The translations under genes were made by a program, and so were the position numbers. This document shows, piece after piece, positions 1 to 11,549 of a DNA stretch of 64,000 bases. Positions within the stretch are counted from its first letter, which is position 1. Each line of letters begins with the position of its first letter. This DNA comes from Pseudisothecium myosuroides (Eukaryota; Streptophyta; Bryopsida; Hypnales; Lembophyllaceae), in contig OX637296.1 of NCBI GenBank assembly GCA_951799445.1, positions 62,001 to 126,000 of the forward strand, in the 5' to 3' direction. The notes below the pieces were generated by a model. It worked only from the letters and a program-made list of their open reading frames with translations. It ran no database searches and was not told the DNA's origin.

Positions 1-1341
1 TTTGAAATAATTCTATCGTTCCAGGGTTTCTTTGAAAATCCCTTTGTACTCGTGTGAGCTCCCAATTTGTCACTTGGGACTCGTAGAATTATTTTTTTGG
101 AAATTTGCAGTTTAAAGTTGATAAAAGTATACAAAAAACCATAAAAAGAGTGTAGAACCGAAATAGGGTTGTGTCATACCCATTATAGTATTTGGTCTAG
201 ATTTGTGTTTTACTTAGAATCCCCCCAAACCTGGCCTAAAAATAGTACAAAAGCAACGGAAAGGCTAGATTTGGAGGATTTGCGTCACACAGCCCCAAAA
301 GGGCTAATTTCTACCATGAATGTGGCAACTCATGGCTAGGTCGGTCCGAGGGATCCACAGCGAGGCCACTAGGTCGGGTCCTAGAGTTAGATTTAGAATT
401 CCCCATTAGATCGACGAATTCCCAAAATCTCGATTGTTAGCATGCAGGAGCCACTCACGCAAGACCGGGCCCGTGGAGGAATCTACAACCCAAGGATGGT
501 GTTCTAGGGTGAATCCCATGCCAGGAGTCCAACGGCGAAATCGGTTTGCCAAGATTCCTCCACCTGCAGAAGATTCCCGCACCGTCGCTAATTCAAGGAG
601 ATGGCCAATTTTAATCTCCATTGACCAATCGTGTCAGGTACGGAAACACCCCCGCACGTCTTTCATGCGACTCCCTAAGAGGTCACGTGAAAAATCCCGG
701 CATCTTCCGACTTGCAGAAGAACCTTTTCCGGGTGGTCAACCCTCCTAACCTCCAACGGGAATTTCATGGAAATTACCCAGGTTACAATAAAATCTCACT
801 AAAAATTAGACTAGCTTGTTTTATGTTAATAATGCGCTCCGTGAAGTTTCAGCACATTCCGATAGCGGCAAGTACCCGGACCGGCGAGATTCCTCGGGAA
901 TTAACCACGTGGTGGGATCCCCGCCATGTTGACCGGCATCCCGGGCCCATACGATGGCGAAACGAAGTCAATCAAGAGTCCTTCCCGACTCTCTCGCACC
1001 TACCGGAGACCCTAGGCTATTCACATTTCTCAAAATAGGAGACCCCCAAGATCTAGGATTTTACCACGATTTGATTTTTAAACTAAATTAGCCTACGATG
1101 GGTTTTTGGCCTCGGTACGGGGGGTAGAAGGGTCTAGGACTAAACAAGGCGATCTGGATCCAACGGCGCAATCCGTTTGACGATTGGAGCTAATCTCCAA
1201 AAGTTAGGATGTTGGACCAGCATAGATGGTAGAAGTAGAATTTTAGGGATTAGGATGAAAATCTTTGAGGATGGGGATGAAAATCCCCGTTGATAAGGTT
1301 ACCTTAGAGCTTTAGAGAGAGGGGTGAGCCCTTGGGAAACC

Positions 1342-1348
1342 TATATAA
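1342..1348 (+). promoter_or_regulatory. TATA box in candidate LTR
   Basis: TATATAA is followed by GGGCCCC and a pyrimidine-rich CTCTCTCT stretch, as at the U3/R boundary of plant LTRs. Transcription would start about 30 bp downstream, near 1375. Confidence 0.5.
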
Positions 1349-1664
1349 GGGCCCCATTTCTCTCTCTAGAACACCCCCTCACTTTTGTTTGGGTCCGTGG
1401 GTCCAATTTGCTTTGGATATTTTGGCGTTTAAAGCCAAAAACCTCTACGGTGTTTTTGGAGCTCTTTTTGCTCCATTGTTGCTAGATTTCAAGCTTTGAA
1501 GGTCCTTGGGGGTCCTTCTATCTTGCCTTGTGTATCTATTGTGTACTCTTTGTGCTCTTGTTGTACTTTGTGTGTCCTCTTTGTGCCCCTTGTGAGTTAG
1601 CTTTGTGGTTTTGGGAGTCTTGTTGAGCCTTGCACTAACCCTAGAGCAACCCCCCACCGTACCT

Positions 1665-1682
1665 TGGCGATGCCGCTTTGGG
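1665..1682 (+). other. Candidate primer-binding site
   Basis: TTGGCGATGCCGCTTTGG begins 7 bp after the CA that closes the candidate LTR. It resembles, with mismatches, the TGGCGACTCCGC-type primer-binding sites I associate with Tat/Ogre Ty3/gypsy elements. The match is from memory and was not tested against a tRNA set. Confidence 0.35.
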
Positions 1683-1765
1683 GGGCCTTTAGCGTGTAAG
1701 CTTTACGTTGCCACATGGCTTTAACTTGTGTGTTCTCTCTTATGTGTTTTGTTTGCTTACACCCT

Positions 1766-2008
1766 CTTCTAATATTTTCCTTGTTGAGTGGACCCCCCTC
1801 CGGGACGGCGAAGCTTTGAACTTCCCTTGCGTATGTTTTCTAAGTTTATTCCAAACCTTCTTCTAATATTCTCCTTGTTGAGTGGACCCCCCTCCGGGAC
1901 GGCGAAGCTTTGACCCTATGTGTGTTTTCTTTAAAAGTGTGGTTTTTTCCCTCTTCTAAAGTCTCTTTTGTTGTGTGGACCCCCCTTGGAAGCGGCGAAG
2001 CTTTGAAC
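1766..2008 (+). repeat. Three ~94-bp tandem units in the retrotransposon leader
   Basis: Units start at 1766, 1860 and 1953. Each runs from CTTCTAA through GTGTGGACCCCCC-type sequence to GGCGAAGCTTTGA. Two more isolated copies of the GGCG(A/G)AGCTTTGA motif follow near 2053 and 2117. The first two units are nearly identical over about 55 bp and the third is diverged. Confidence 0.8.
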
Positions 2009-2318
2009 TTGTAACAAAGGTTGAAGTCCTAAAGTGTGTGTTAAAAGTTAGGCGGCGGAGCTTTGAACCCTCCGGAGTGCCCCCAAGTCCTAAAGTTGGT
2101 GTTAAAACCAACCAAGTGGCGAAGCTTTGATCCTCCCAGGTTTTTAGTTCCAAAGTCTAGTTTCCAAGACGTTTGTGGAAACATTCAAAGTTTAGCTTCC
2201 AAGATATGTAGGTCCTTTTGCACTTAGTGGGTGGTTGTACCCCAAAGTTTTATTTCGTTTAGTAGTTCCCAAAGTTTTATGTTTCCCTAGTTTTTAGCAA
2301 AGAAATCTAGCCCTCCAT

Positions 2319-2438
2319 TAGCTCCTAGCAAAATTTCAGTCTTTTATTAGCTTGTAGCAAAATTTCAGTCTTTTATTTAGCTTGTAGCAAAATTTCAGTC
2401 TTTTAGTTTGCTTGTAGCAAAAATTTCAGTCTTTTCTT
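2319..2438 (+). repeat. Four ~30-bp tandem units
   Basis: The core AGCAAAATTTCAGTC recurs at 2327, 2357, 2388 and 2418 with spacing of 30-31 bp. It lies in the leader of the LTR element. Confidence 0.8.
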
Positions 2439-2440
2439 TG

Positions 2441-2520
2441 GACCAGCATCGGCCAGCATCAAGGCCAGCATCAAGACCAGTTCAAGACCAGTTCAAGACC
2501 AGTTCAGAAATCAGTTCAGA
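2441..2520 (+). repeat. Short CCAGCATCAAG / CCAGTTCAAG repeats
   Basis: About seven imperfect 10-12 bp units (GCCAGCATCAAG passing into ACCAGTTCAAG) are followed by an A-rich run. This is a third repeat type in the same leader. Confidence 0.7.
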
Positions 2521-3255
2521 AATAAAAAAAATAAAAAAAAATAAAATTGAAACCGACCCCCCAGCCAGCTAGCCGGGAGGCAGGCAGGCAGGCAAACTCG
2601 GGGGAGCGGCAGTTGGGGCCACAGATCGGGCTCCCCCTTTTGGAGCTCAAATTTTGGACTTTTGGACTTTTGATTTCTGGTTTTTGGAGTTCTCTCACAC
2701 CAAAACAAAACAAGACCAAAACTAAGACACAAAAGAATGTTGGACAAGTCTATTGCTAAGCTAGAGTTAGGGTAGGATTAGGGTAGAAAATACAAAAGGG
2801 AGAAGGGAGAAAAGAGCGGAGCACCACCGTACCTACACACAAAAAATAGCTCACTCTCACCACTCACACCTACACACAATGGAAGGAGATTAGGAAAGGA
2901 GGAGAAGAAGTAGGCAAGAGAGGTGAGAGAGACGATAAATAGTGACCTAGACTTAGAGTAGGTCGACCTAAGAGAAAATCTTGAGAATTTGTGGTGACCG
3001 TTGAGAGGAGGATTAGGATGACACAAAGGCAAAATGGTGTAAGAGGATAGTTGGCATCTTAAAACCTCCTTGAAGTTTGAGACCATAGTGTAAGACTCAT
3101 AAAAGCTTAGGTGGAATAGTGCTAGTGTAGAAGAAGAAGAAGAAAGAAAAGAAAGGAGGAAGGGAAAGAGGGCGTTTAGATCATCAAAAAATTGTAATAT
3201 TGCCTAAAATAAGCGGTGAGCTTGGAAAAAATTCAAAACAAAGCCAAAGACTACC

Positions 3256-3318
3256 ATGGAGCGTGAAGATGTACACGTGGACGTGGACGAAGTTATTTCT
3301 GACACCGGTAGTGACGAG
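3256..3318 (+). CDS. Short first exon of the retroelement ORF
   Basis: ATG at 3256 opens 21 acidic codons (MEREDVHVDV, then DEVISDTGSDE) that end exactly at GAG|GTGAGT, a consensus splice donor. The ATG context is ACCATGG. No following exon can be recognised in the degenerate repeat downstream, so the protein identity is unknown. A gag-leader ORF of the LTR element is the natural guess. Confidence 0.3.
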
Positions 3319-4610
3319 GTGAGTTTTTAATTTTATCTTTGATGTTTCTCCCTAATTAGCATTTATTTCCCTAATCAGCCCTTAGGGCGTAATTAGCATC
3401 CGAGATTAGTGCAAATTAGAAGTTTAGATTCAAAAGTTGATAGATTAGGACTAGAGGTTTTCAAAAACATCTTATAATTAAGATTTGACCGTAAACTGAC
3501 CGCGTTAGACTAAGTAAAGCGGTAGGGGGTAGGACGGAGGAATTTTGAGTAAAATTCATCCAAAAAGAACCATGGACGGAACTTAGGGGTTTAAATTAGG
3601 AAGAGAATTTAGGATTAAAATTAGGAATTAATTAACGGTTAGAATTAGAGTCAATTTACATTTTTATCTCTTAAAGTTAAAATTCTAAGGTCAAAATCTA
3701 GAGTTAACTTTGGGGAGTTAAAAAATAGAATTAATTTGGAAGTTTAACTTAGGGGGTTAAAAATCCTGGTGAAACCTTAGGGTAGTTTAGGAAGGGAAGT
3801 TAGGGTAATTAGGAGTAAGCAATCCGAGCAAGAAGTAGAAATCAAGAGTAAAAACTTAGACTAAATTTAGGAGGTAGAAATTACGAGTAGAAATAGTAGT
3901 TAAGTCTTGAAGTTAGAAATTCAAAGTTAGAAGTAAAAGTTAGAGGTACAAGTTAAATTTTAGAGTTAATATAGAAGTAAAAACCTAGGGTCAAAGGTCA
4001 AAAGATGGAGTTAAAATTCGAGGATAAATTCTAGAGTTAAGTTAGAAAGTAAAAACTTAGAGTTAAAAATTAAAACATAGAGTTAAAATTCAAGGGTGAA
4101 TTCTAGAGTTAATTTAGGAGTAAAAGTCTAAAGTCAAAAGTTAAGATTAAATTTAAAAGTTAAATTTTAGATTTAATTGGGAAGTAAAAAGTGAGAGTGA
4201 AAAGCTAAAAGTAGAATTTAAAAGTTAGAGGTAGTGGGTAACTTTTAGAGTTAGTTTAGGAGTAAAAATTTAGAGTCAAAGTCAAAACAAAGTCAAACGT
4301 TAAACCTAGAGTTAAATTCCGAGGATAAATTTTAGAGTTAAATTAGGAGTAAAAACCTAGAGTCAAAAGTCGGTAGTTAATATTTAAAACCAAGTTAGAA
4401 GAGTAAAATCTAGAGTTACATTGAGAGGTTGAAAATTAGAGTAAAAGTTGAACTTTAGCATTAGTCTTTAGAAATAGGACTTCTAGGTGGAGTTTTAAAA
4501 ACTTAAGATAGTCTTAGAGGTCCATGGAAGGAACATAAGGGTTCCCCTTTTTACGTAGTTAGGGACGTTAGAAATGACGCCAACTACCCAATCTACCCTC
4601 GACATAGGAT
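3319..4610. repeat. Degenerate purine-rich tandem repeat, ~70 bp higher-order period
   Basis: The stretch is built of TAGAGTTAAA, AGTAAAAACC and GAGTCAAAAGT words. A clearer unit, GAGTTAAAATTCGAGGATAA then TTCTAGAGTTAA, recurs near 4011, 4081 and 4311, giving roughly 70-bp spacing in the best part. No gene is visible. It would be intronic or 3'-flanking to the exon at 3256. Confidence 0.6.
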
Positions 4611-5899
4611 AGATAGTTAAGGGGTTAGAATTTTCCCATCATCCCTAAGCACTGCAATCGCTTTGTGAGTTACTACATGCATTCTAATTATTCGCTGCCA
4701 TCCACGACACTTAGGAAACGTTAGCAAAAAAGATTCATTGCTTGGAAGGCACAGTGGACCACACTTACAACACCCCCATATATTAAAAATGTGGATAAAG
4801 GCATAGAACCTGGTCGGTATTCGCTTTATTACCAAGGGTGGGTAATCTAGCGCCCACAACTCGCAGAACAAAGCATCTATCTGCGGCACGTCCTGTAGAT
4901 TGAAAATGATATTGCATACAAGGCATGCTTGATTCTGGAAAAGTAAAACTTGCCTACAGTTTGTTATATCCATGTAAACAATTCCCCTGCCGTCACTTCA
5001 ACTTCGTGTATGCTAGACTTGGCATGTCGATGAAGTTCTTCTATTGCATGCCTTCTGCTACCTTCGGAATGATCTCTTTCTGAAGACTGCAGGTGCTTAG
5101 CAGATTTCAAAAATGTGGTTTCTCTGTGACACCCGGATACGTTAACTTTTAGTTTTCGAGTGGTGTACCAGTAGCATCCGTATATTTCAATACATCATAA
5201 ACGCTGCGGTCCCGTTCAGTGTACAAGTAGAGAGTATGATATCAGGTCTTTCAACTTTAAGGTTTTTTCTTCTGAAGGGAAAGTACAGTCACTGTGTTTT
5301 TTAATTATTTTGTCCTCCAAGTGCTGCATGTTTGTCTTAACGGGCAGGCTGGCTACTTTGTCAATTTGTCACTGCCAGCGACAAATGCTTCTTACGCCAA
5401 TGAGCACGACGTCAAAAACCGTAAACCCTCTCCCATGCCAGGTGAACCATTAACGCATTGTGGAAATCAATGTTTTCACCGCAGGGCCCATGAGTCTCTC
5501 CTGGGTCTATTATTTACATCAATAATGGAAATGAGCAATTTTTGGTTTTCCTGAATTGTATGTGGTTCTTAGTTCTGAGTTTTTGATGCTCGTTTTTTTT
5601 TACATTATTATTTTATTCGAGGGTGTCGTGGCCCCACCAAATTAGGCAGTGGGCCACTGTAATGACAATCAGTGGTACAATTCCGGTGGTCAAATTTTTG
5701 AGAAGGTCTGCAGAAGAAAGTGAATCTCTTCTGGATTCCTGTCACAGTGTTGGGAGTTGTATGATTGCTGCTGTCCTAAACATTGTTCATGCACTTTGAA
5801 TTGTCTGGATCTTGCTGAGCCATGTTATCTCCTTCCTGTCAGAAAGGCAATTGTTTGCCGCAAGGCAAACTTATAAATTATAGTTTTATTTCCCAGGTA
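4611..5899. other. No recognisable gene
   Basis: An ATG-started 118-codon minus-strand ORF ends at 4617 but matches nothing I recognise and has no supporting context. The transition out of the repeat at about 4.6 kb is abrupt. The expected left terminus of CACTA element A (CACTAGTAGAAA...) is not found here. Confidence 0.4.
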
Positions 5900-6009
5900 G
5901 AGGGCTCATTCTCTTCCCGTTTTAATTCTAACATATGGGAAATTGTTATTGCTGGTGGGGTGATCTTCAGCAGGTATGTGAAGAATTTTTCGGTTGGCCG
6001 AGAAGTACC

Positions 6010-9000
6010 ATGGCGAAGAAGAGAAGCAATGACAAATCACCGACGAAGTTAACATCGACAGCGACGAGGAATGTATATGAAGATTCCGACAACGACAGAA
6101 GTGAAGAAGAACCTCGTCGAAGTAGAGATGGGAGGGGAAGTGCATTTGACAACGACGCTACATGGCGCACAGATAGGAAGAGAAGATCGGATTATGGCAG
6201 TGACGGTTGTCCATACCGCAGCTTCGTTCCAGATCGCTGACGGGAAAGGAAGAGTCCGCATGGAGCAGGGCATGAGGAATATTACGGAAGAACAGGACGT
6301 CGTGATTGTCATAACGAAGGCCCCAGCAATAGCAGGGTACGTAGAGACAGATCTCCCACACCGGATTTCTCTTACCGAGAGAGCCGAGTGCGTACTGGGT
6401 TGAAAGGCAGAGGGTATGACAACAGAGAAGGGCGGCCTTATTCGCGGAGAGAGACGTACTCCCCAGAACGTCGGAGCCCAACTATTGACGATCAGCATAA
6501 ACGTCTCAAGAGGACCAGGAGTAGCCCATCCCGACCAGGGGGATTGGACCTTCGACCAAGAAGCTCAGGAATAAAAAAAGAGAAGATTTTGAAGCCAATT
6601 CAGGTGGATGGACTGGGTATTCCAGTGGATATGATGAAGGAGCAATTCAGCAAAGACATTCACTCTTTTGTGAAGGACATGAACTCGTGCGTTGGGTACG
6701 AGAAACAAAAGCAGGAAGCGAAGGATCGACTGCAGGATCGGATATATGATGAGTATGAGGTTCATGGGGACGCTGATCGTGTGGATGAAAAATATATCAA
6801 GAAATGCGCCACGAAGTCACTCATAACATGGCGGCATACTCTAAATAAGGCACTGGATACTGGAGAGGGGAAACCACCAGGGCTGAACAAGAAGTATTGG
6901 GAAGAATTAGAGAAAATAAGAGAATCAGAAGAGTCAAAAAGAAAGTCACAGCAGATGGGCAACCAAGCAAGAAAGAGGGGACTGAGGAATAGCACCAAGG
7001 AAAAGATCAAGCAGGCAGCATTGGTGAAGCTTGTTAGTAAACCCATCACTCTACCGATTGCAAGTTGTTTGATTTGAATATACTGCTGCATTGTTGATTC
7101 ATCTATGTCATAGACTGTGCTATTTTTTAATCGAACTATGTTGAGTATTGTCCAAATATACGTCATAAAAATTTCACGAACCGTGTATGTGATGTGAATA
7201 GAGCATGCAGCTTGGGCGGGAACCCTATCAAAAGGAATTAGACGATGTTGTAGAGAAGGAGATAGCTGCTGTCGTTTCGAAAAACGAGGAGAGAAAGAAG
7301 CGGAAAGGTGTTGACGGGGCAGTCAATGTCCGGACTGCCGTCAACAAAGACATAGAGGATAGGCTGTTGCTCTTAGAAGACTCGATCGACAAATGGGATG
7401 AGAAAATGGACGTAATAGGGTCCATGCTCTCAAAATTATACAAGGCTCAGTTCGGGGAAGAGGCAAGTATTGTGCATGATGATGAAGAAAAGCAAAGCCC
7501 CCTCTCTGAGAAGGAACAGTCTGGAGATTCCGAAGGCAGTGAAGATTCAGGTGGGGAGAAGGGCTCCGTCCAATCATCTCACGACGATGAGAGCAGTGAT
7601 GGGAGGACATCGAGAATTCCCCAGGTAAGTCAGCAGAGGTCCATCATGCGTCCGGGAAGTTGAAAGGCAAGGAAGTGCAAGAGGCCGTGGGAGAAGCAGA
7701 TGTAGCAAGTATGGCCGCAGGAGGAGGTAAGGCAGGAAGCGTGGCAGGGCCCAGTGAACAAGGACGACGGAGTGTGAGCAATTCAGAGAAGATCACAAAG
7801 GTGAGTTCCTCATACCAGTAGTCATGTACACATGCAGAACTTGTGGAGAACTTGAACATTTCGTAATAGACCATTTAGGACTTCCTATGTCTGGTTTATC
7901 GGGATAACATGTACTGTATTTCAGAAACATTGTGTACCCTTTCAAATGCCACTAAGGATAACAATCAGTCAGGACTCAGGATCTATGAAGAGAATAAAAG
8001 TTTCCTGGGAAAAACCTGCCGGAATGCCTCTCTGAGAATTTGAAGAAGTTTTCGTTAGGTCCACATGCCAGGAATCGCCTGCCACAGCCAACAAGACAGC
8101 AGTGAACACCTAATGTTGAAATTTAGAAAAATAGGACTGACCTTGAAAAATTCCATGCATCAGATGATGAGACTCTGGTTCAGCCTACAGGAATGTAATT
8201 AATTTAAGTCCATAGGTTTCACTTTGAATCCCGTACTGTGCGTGCACCTATTTATGCCTACACTTATTTCTAGGTAGCGATGGGGTATTAAAATTCTTCA
8301 AAATATACTGATTTCAAGCAGGCAGTACACTGTAGCATATCCTTTGCAGAGCCAGATTGTTAGTGTCCAGTTTCAGACAGGTCTTTGCAACAACAGCAAC
8401 CTTCTATGATTGTGGAGATGAGATATAGTGATGATGAGGTGGCTGCGTTTGGAAATCCGCGTACCTACTCTCAGCTTCGTGTAGGTTACTTTAATAACAT
8501 TTGGTGTTGTCAATACTGCGTATTGAGAATGTCGTCATCGGAGTGTTGCAGGTGGTACCAAATTTGAAGTCGAATGTGCAGAAGCTGATTGAACAACCAC
8601 CGACTGAGAAGGTAAGCTGTAGGGCAGGACTGATCAATTTAAAATTAGCATAGCAAACTCTGTATGCAGCGAGAAAACCAATAATAATGAGTGCGTCATT
8701 GATGTATAAACAAACTTAGGAAAAAGTAGATGTAGTGCTGAGAAGAGGTTTGTCCATGTTAGAAATTGTGGATTTTTTGTAGCTGCAAATAGAGGTTGTA
8801 CTCGTGAGTTTCATGTGTGTATTTGGAAGGATCAGATTAAGTTTTTAGAGTGGAGTACGAAAACCTAAGGCCTGGTTGTTGTACATTTGAATCAGCTAAT
8901 GCTTGATTTTTCAATGGAAGCATTGTTTTATTAATTTACGGAACGCTGTGCATTGACAACTAAATACTTGCAAGTGGATGGCAGACTCCGTCTGTGCAGA

Positions 9001-10129
9001 AGGGATCAGACACTGTAACTGGGCGGCCCTCTCCAAACGACAAGAGCATGGAGCATAGAGTAGCGACTGAAGATGTAAAGGAAACTAATGAGAAGGAGGT
9101 GCAAGTTCAGGAGCGAATGGCAACGAGAAAGGCAACTGCAGCAGGCAAGGAAAAAGCTACAAAGAAGCCAAGCACGATGGAAACAGTGAGGCAGAAGGTA
9201 AGATTAACTATATTGATTTCCATTCTCTGATAACTTTCACAGCATTTCTGATTTCTAGTTATGCACATTGCCAACTGTAATGACATCCGACCACTATGTT
9301 AAGGAGGATAGCGGACTCCATAACTGCTCTGACAATGTGCAAGTGTTCAATGTACTGTGGAAAAAACCTTTAGCACATATGCAGTGTATAAAAGAAGTGC
9401 TAGTTTCTGTATCGATGAATTCTTTTGTGAAGTCAGGAGGCATAGGAAATAGGAGTATGTAATGCAATATAAATTTCCAAATAATACGTTTAGGGTGTGT
9501 GACCAACACACACCCTCTGACAATACGTTTGGTGGGGTTCAAAGAAAACAAGGTCCCGCACCTGGTAGGAAGCAGTGACTCTGACAGTACAGCATGAACA
9601 GGTTTGTTATAACTTCTACCATATGAGCACCTGGTACAAGTTTGAATTCCTTTGTAAGAGTTTCATTACTAAAACCTGTGAATATAAAATCGTGTACCTT
9701 AGCTTAAAATAAGTACAGTAATTCTGCTTGACTGTTACTTACTGTAGTGTTCATTACTCTGGCGACATAATATTCTTGTGGGCACTTGTTTTGCAGTTGA
9801 CGAACAACGATGCCCAGTGTGCAAAAGTTGTTCTTCTGTCAGACTCGGACAACGACAGCTACGTTGCAATTGGGGAGGTTATGGCATCTGACTACACACT
9901 GGAGAGATTAGGGACTGCAGGACGGGGAGGAGGTAATCATATTAGAGTGGTTTTGAAGACCGTGACGAAGCCTGATATAATTCTGCCTTTCAAAATATGA
10001 GATGGTGAAGGCAGAGTTATGTGCAGGACTTTGGGGGAAGCGTATAAGAAAAATAAAGGAGTTATGTGGCTGCAAAGTGACACAGTTCTCACCCAACAAG
10101 ATGGGTGTACTGTCAGAACCTGGGCGTGA
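6010..10129 (+). pseudogene. CACTA-A TNPA-like gene (Transposase_24-like, DUF8039-like), decayed
   Basis: ATG at 6010 opens an Arg/Ser-rich region, then a globular part with KYWEELEKIRESEE and KRKSQQMGNQARK, resembling the Ptta/En/Spm Transposase_24 family. Exon 1 runs 6010-7032. Exon 2 starts at 7211 (both phase 0, joining ALVKL to LGREPYQKE). Further exons are 8552-8611, 9000-9197 and 9797-10129, with consensus borders. The last exon resembles the small C-terminal domain (DUF8039 type) of plant transposon proteins. Breaks: TGA at 6238-6240, a frame change near 7620 between IPQ and VHHASGK, and TGA at 9998-10000. The stretch 7801-8551 may hold one more small exon. A DNA-binding accessory protein for the transposon ends is the inferred role. 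Confidence 0.6.
9492..9516. repeat. Perfect 10-bp hairpin
   Basis: AGGGTGTGTG, a 5-nt loop ACCAA and CACACACCCT form a perfect stem inside an intron of the element A gene. It is flanked by two AATACGTTT copies. Confidence 0.8.
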
Positions 10130-10494
10130 GTGAACCAACAAATCATACTAGTTACTGCGTGTTTGTTTTCATTTTATAGAGTTTGCTAATGTACAGTCTA
10201 AGATGCAAATTACATACAGTATACTCATTTTACGTTAGGGAACTTATTGGAGAAGCTTTGATGGACTTGTCACATTCATGTTGAGTGAGGACTTGAAGCT
10301 GTAGTCATTTCATTTGAACATCCAGGACAGCATTTTTTTGAACTCTAGAGCGTCATTACGATTGCTTTGTACATGCAATACTGTTTCTTTCGTTTTGAGG
10401 AAAAAAAAAAGCCACAATGTACTGTGGGTTACTTGCACTGGACGATAATTTTCATTTTTGTATTGAACTAAAATTTCATGTACACGACCATGTT

Positions 10495-11046
10495 AACCTC
10501 CACGATAACTATGTTGACATTAACATAAGCTCGTAATACTAAAAATAAAGTGTCACGTAAAGAGTAACATTTGCACGTAAACGGCAGCAGGTTATTACCT
10601 GTGAAACGTTAATACAAACATCGCATTGACGGCAGAAACATGCAAAAAACGTTAATATTAACATGCGCTGATGAAGTGCACGTCAACACGTGGCATACAG
10701 TCACAATTTTGAAATGATTTAAAATAAAATCACAAAATACATGAAGGCAATAACGCCATTGGGCCACGTGCTAGTCGGTCTGCATTCAGTAAATCCACGT
10801 ATTTTCCTACAGGTAATAAGGGAATTACTAAACAATTCCACGTGTGCTTACCCTGTGAAAATAGGTTCACGTAAATGTAAACGTATATATGTTGCAGTTC
10901 ACGTCTTTTACGTATACGTAAACAAACATAATCAGACGTATTTCTCAGCGAAAGTAACTTAACATGAACTTGAATTTTTTAACATTTTTTCTTAACGTTC
11001 ATTAACGTTCACAGGACGTTTACCCCTACATGTTTTTCTACTAGTG
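10495..11046. repeat. ACGT-rich subterminal repeat domain of CACTA element A
   Basis: The tetranucleotide ACGT occurs about 18 times in 550 bp (roughly 2 expected), mostly as CACGTAAA, AACGTTAA, CCACGT or TACGTATACG. Clustered short motifs next to the terminus are the known binding platform of TNPA-type proteins in CACTA elements. The count was made by eye. Confidence 0.7.
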
Positions 11047-11549
11047 TTATCATTCGACCACACTTACTAGATTTGTCTTGTTGAAATTCAACCTTGTTCA
11101 TGTCCCTCCTAAAATCCACCTACATGAGTGTGGGAGGTCTAGTTTTAGCTGCTCCTAGAGCTGTATTTGGCCTGTGATATTGTTTGGTGCATAGACATGA
11201 ATTATTCTGATGTCCCCACTAGACATACCTTCAAGGTTGAACCATTGACCTTGGTTGTTTATTTTGTCCTAGTTCGACCTATCTGCTTGGACTATTTGGG
11301 GTGAAGGAGTGTGATAATGTTGCCGTTTCTTGCTTGGCTTTGGCATCCAAGACTAGCATCTAAGCTCCATGACATACATCATTTCAACCGTTTATCACCA
11401 AAATCCTGAATTAAAGATAGCTTGAATTTGTGTTCCTGAACTAAGAGAATATCTAAACTATTTATTCCTTGAATATAATTGCGGAGAATGGATATGGATG
11501 TAGGGTCATTCATACCTCTCATATTAGATGGTAAAAGTTTTAACTTCAT
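11047..11549 (-). pseudogene. LINE ORF2 endonuclease fragment
   Basis: The minus-strand frame starts ATG at 11549 with MKLKLLPSNMRGMN and continues to DILLVQEHKF, the usual start of plant LINE apurinic endonucleases (N-RGL and QE motifs). After frame breaks come IRIIHVYAPNN (YAPN motif) and CRWILGGTMNKVE, matching the GGDFN motif with the catalytic D changed to T. It runs out at the CACTA terminus. This is an inactive fragment that would have nicked target DNA. Confidence 0.75.

Larger units (their letters stand above)
172..4610 (+). mobile_element. 5' part of a Ty3/gypsy-like LTR retrotransposon
   Basis: A candidate LTR opens with TGTCATACCC at 172, carries a TATA box at 1342 and ends in CA at 1657. 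It is followed by a primer-binding-site-like sequence, TTGGCGATGCCGC, from 1665, which resembles the TTTGGCGACTCCGC type I remember from Tat/Ogre-lineage elements. A long leader of nested tandem repeats and a short ATG exon with a GTGAGT donor follow. No protease, reverse transcriptase, integrase or second LTR is visible in the window, so the element is truncated near 4.6 kb or its 3' part lies elsewhere. LTR borders are inferred from one copy only and are uncertain. Confidence 0.5.
5900..11046 (+). mobile_element. CACTA element A, right-hand part, left end missing
   Basis: The right end reads TTTTTCTACTAGTG, finishing at 11046. Its reverse complement is CACTAGTAGAAAAA, a typical CACTA terminus. 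The last 550 bp are packed with ACGT-centred motifs. A decayed TNPA-like gene lies inside on the plus strand. There is no TNPD transposase in this part, so as seen it is non-autonomous. The flank after TAGTG is TTA and belongs to a LINE, showing insertion into the LINE. No partner left end with a TTA duplication is visible, so the start given is only the start of recognisable content. Confidence 0.65.

Noticed and set aside
4617..4973. 118-codon ATG-started minus-strand ORF
   Set aside because: No recognisable motif, no homologous context and it ends at a repeat boundary; too weak to call a gene.
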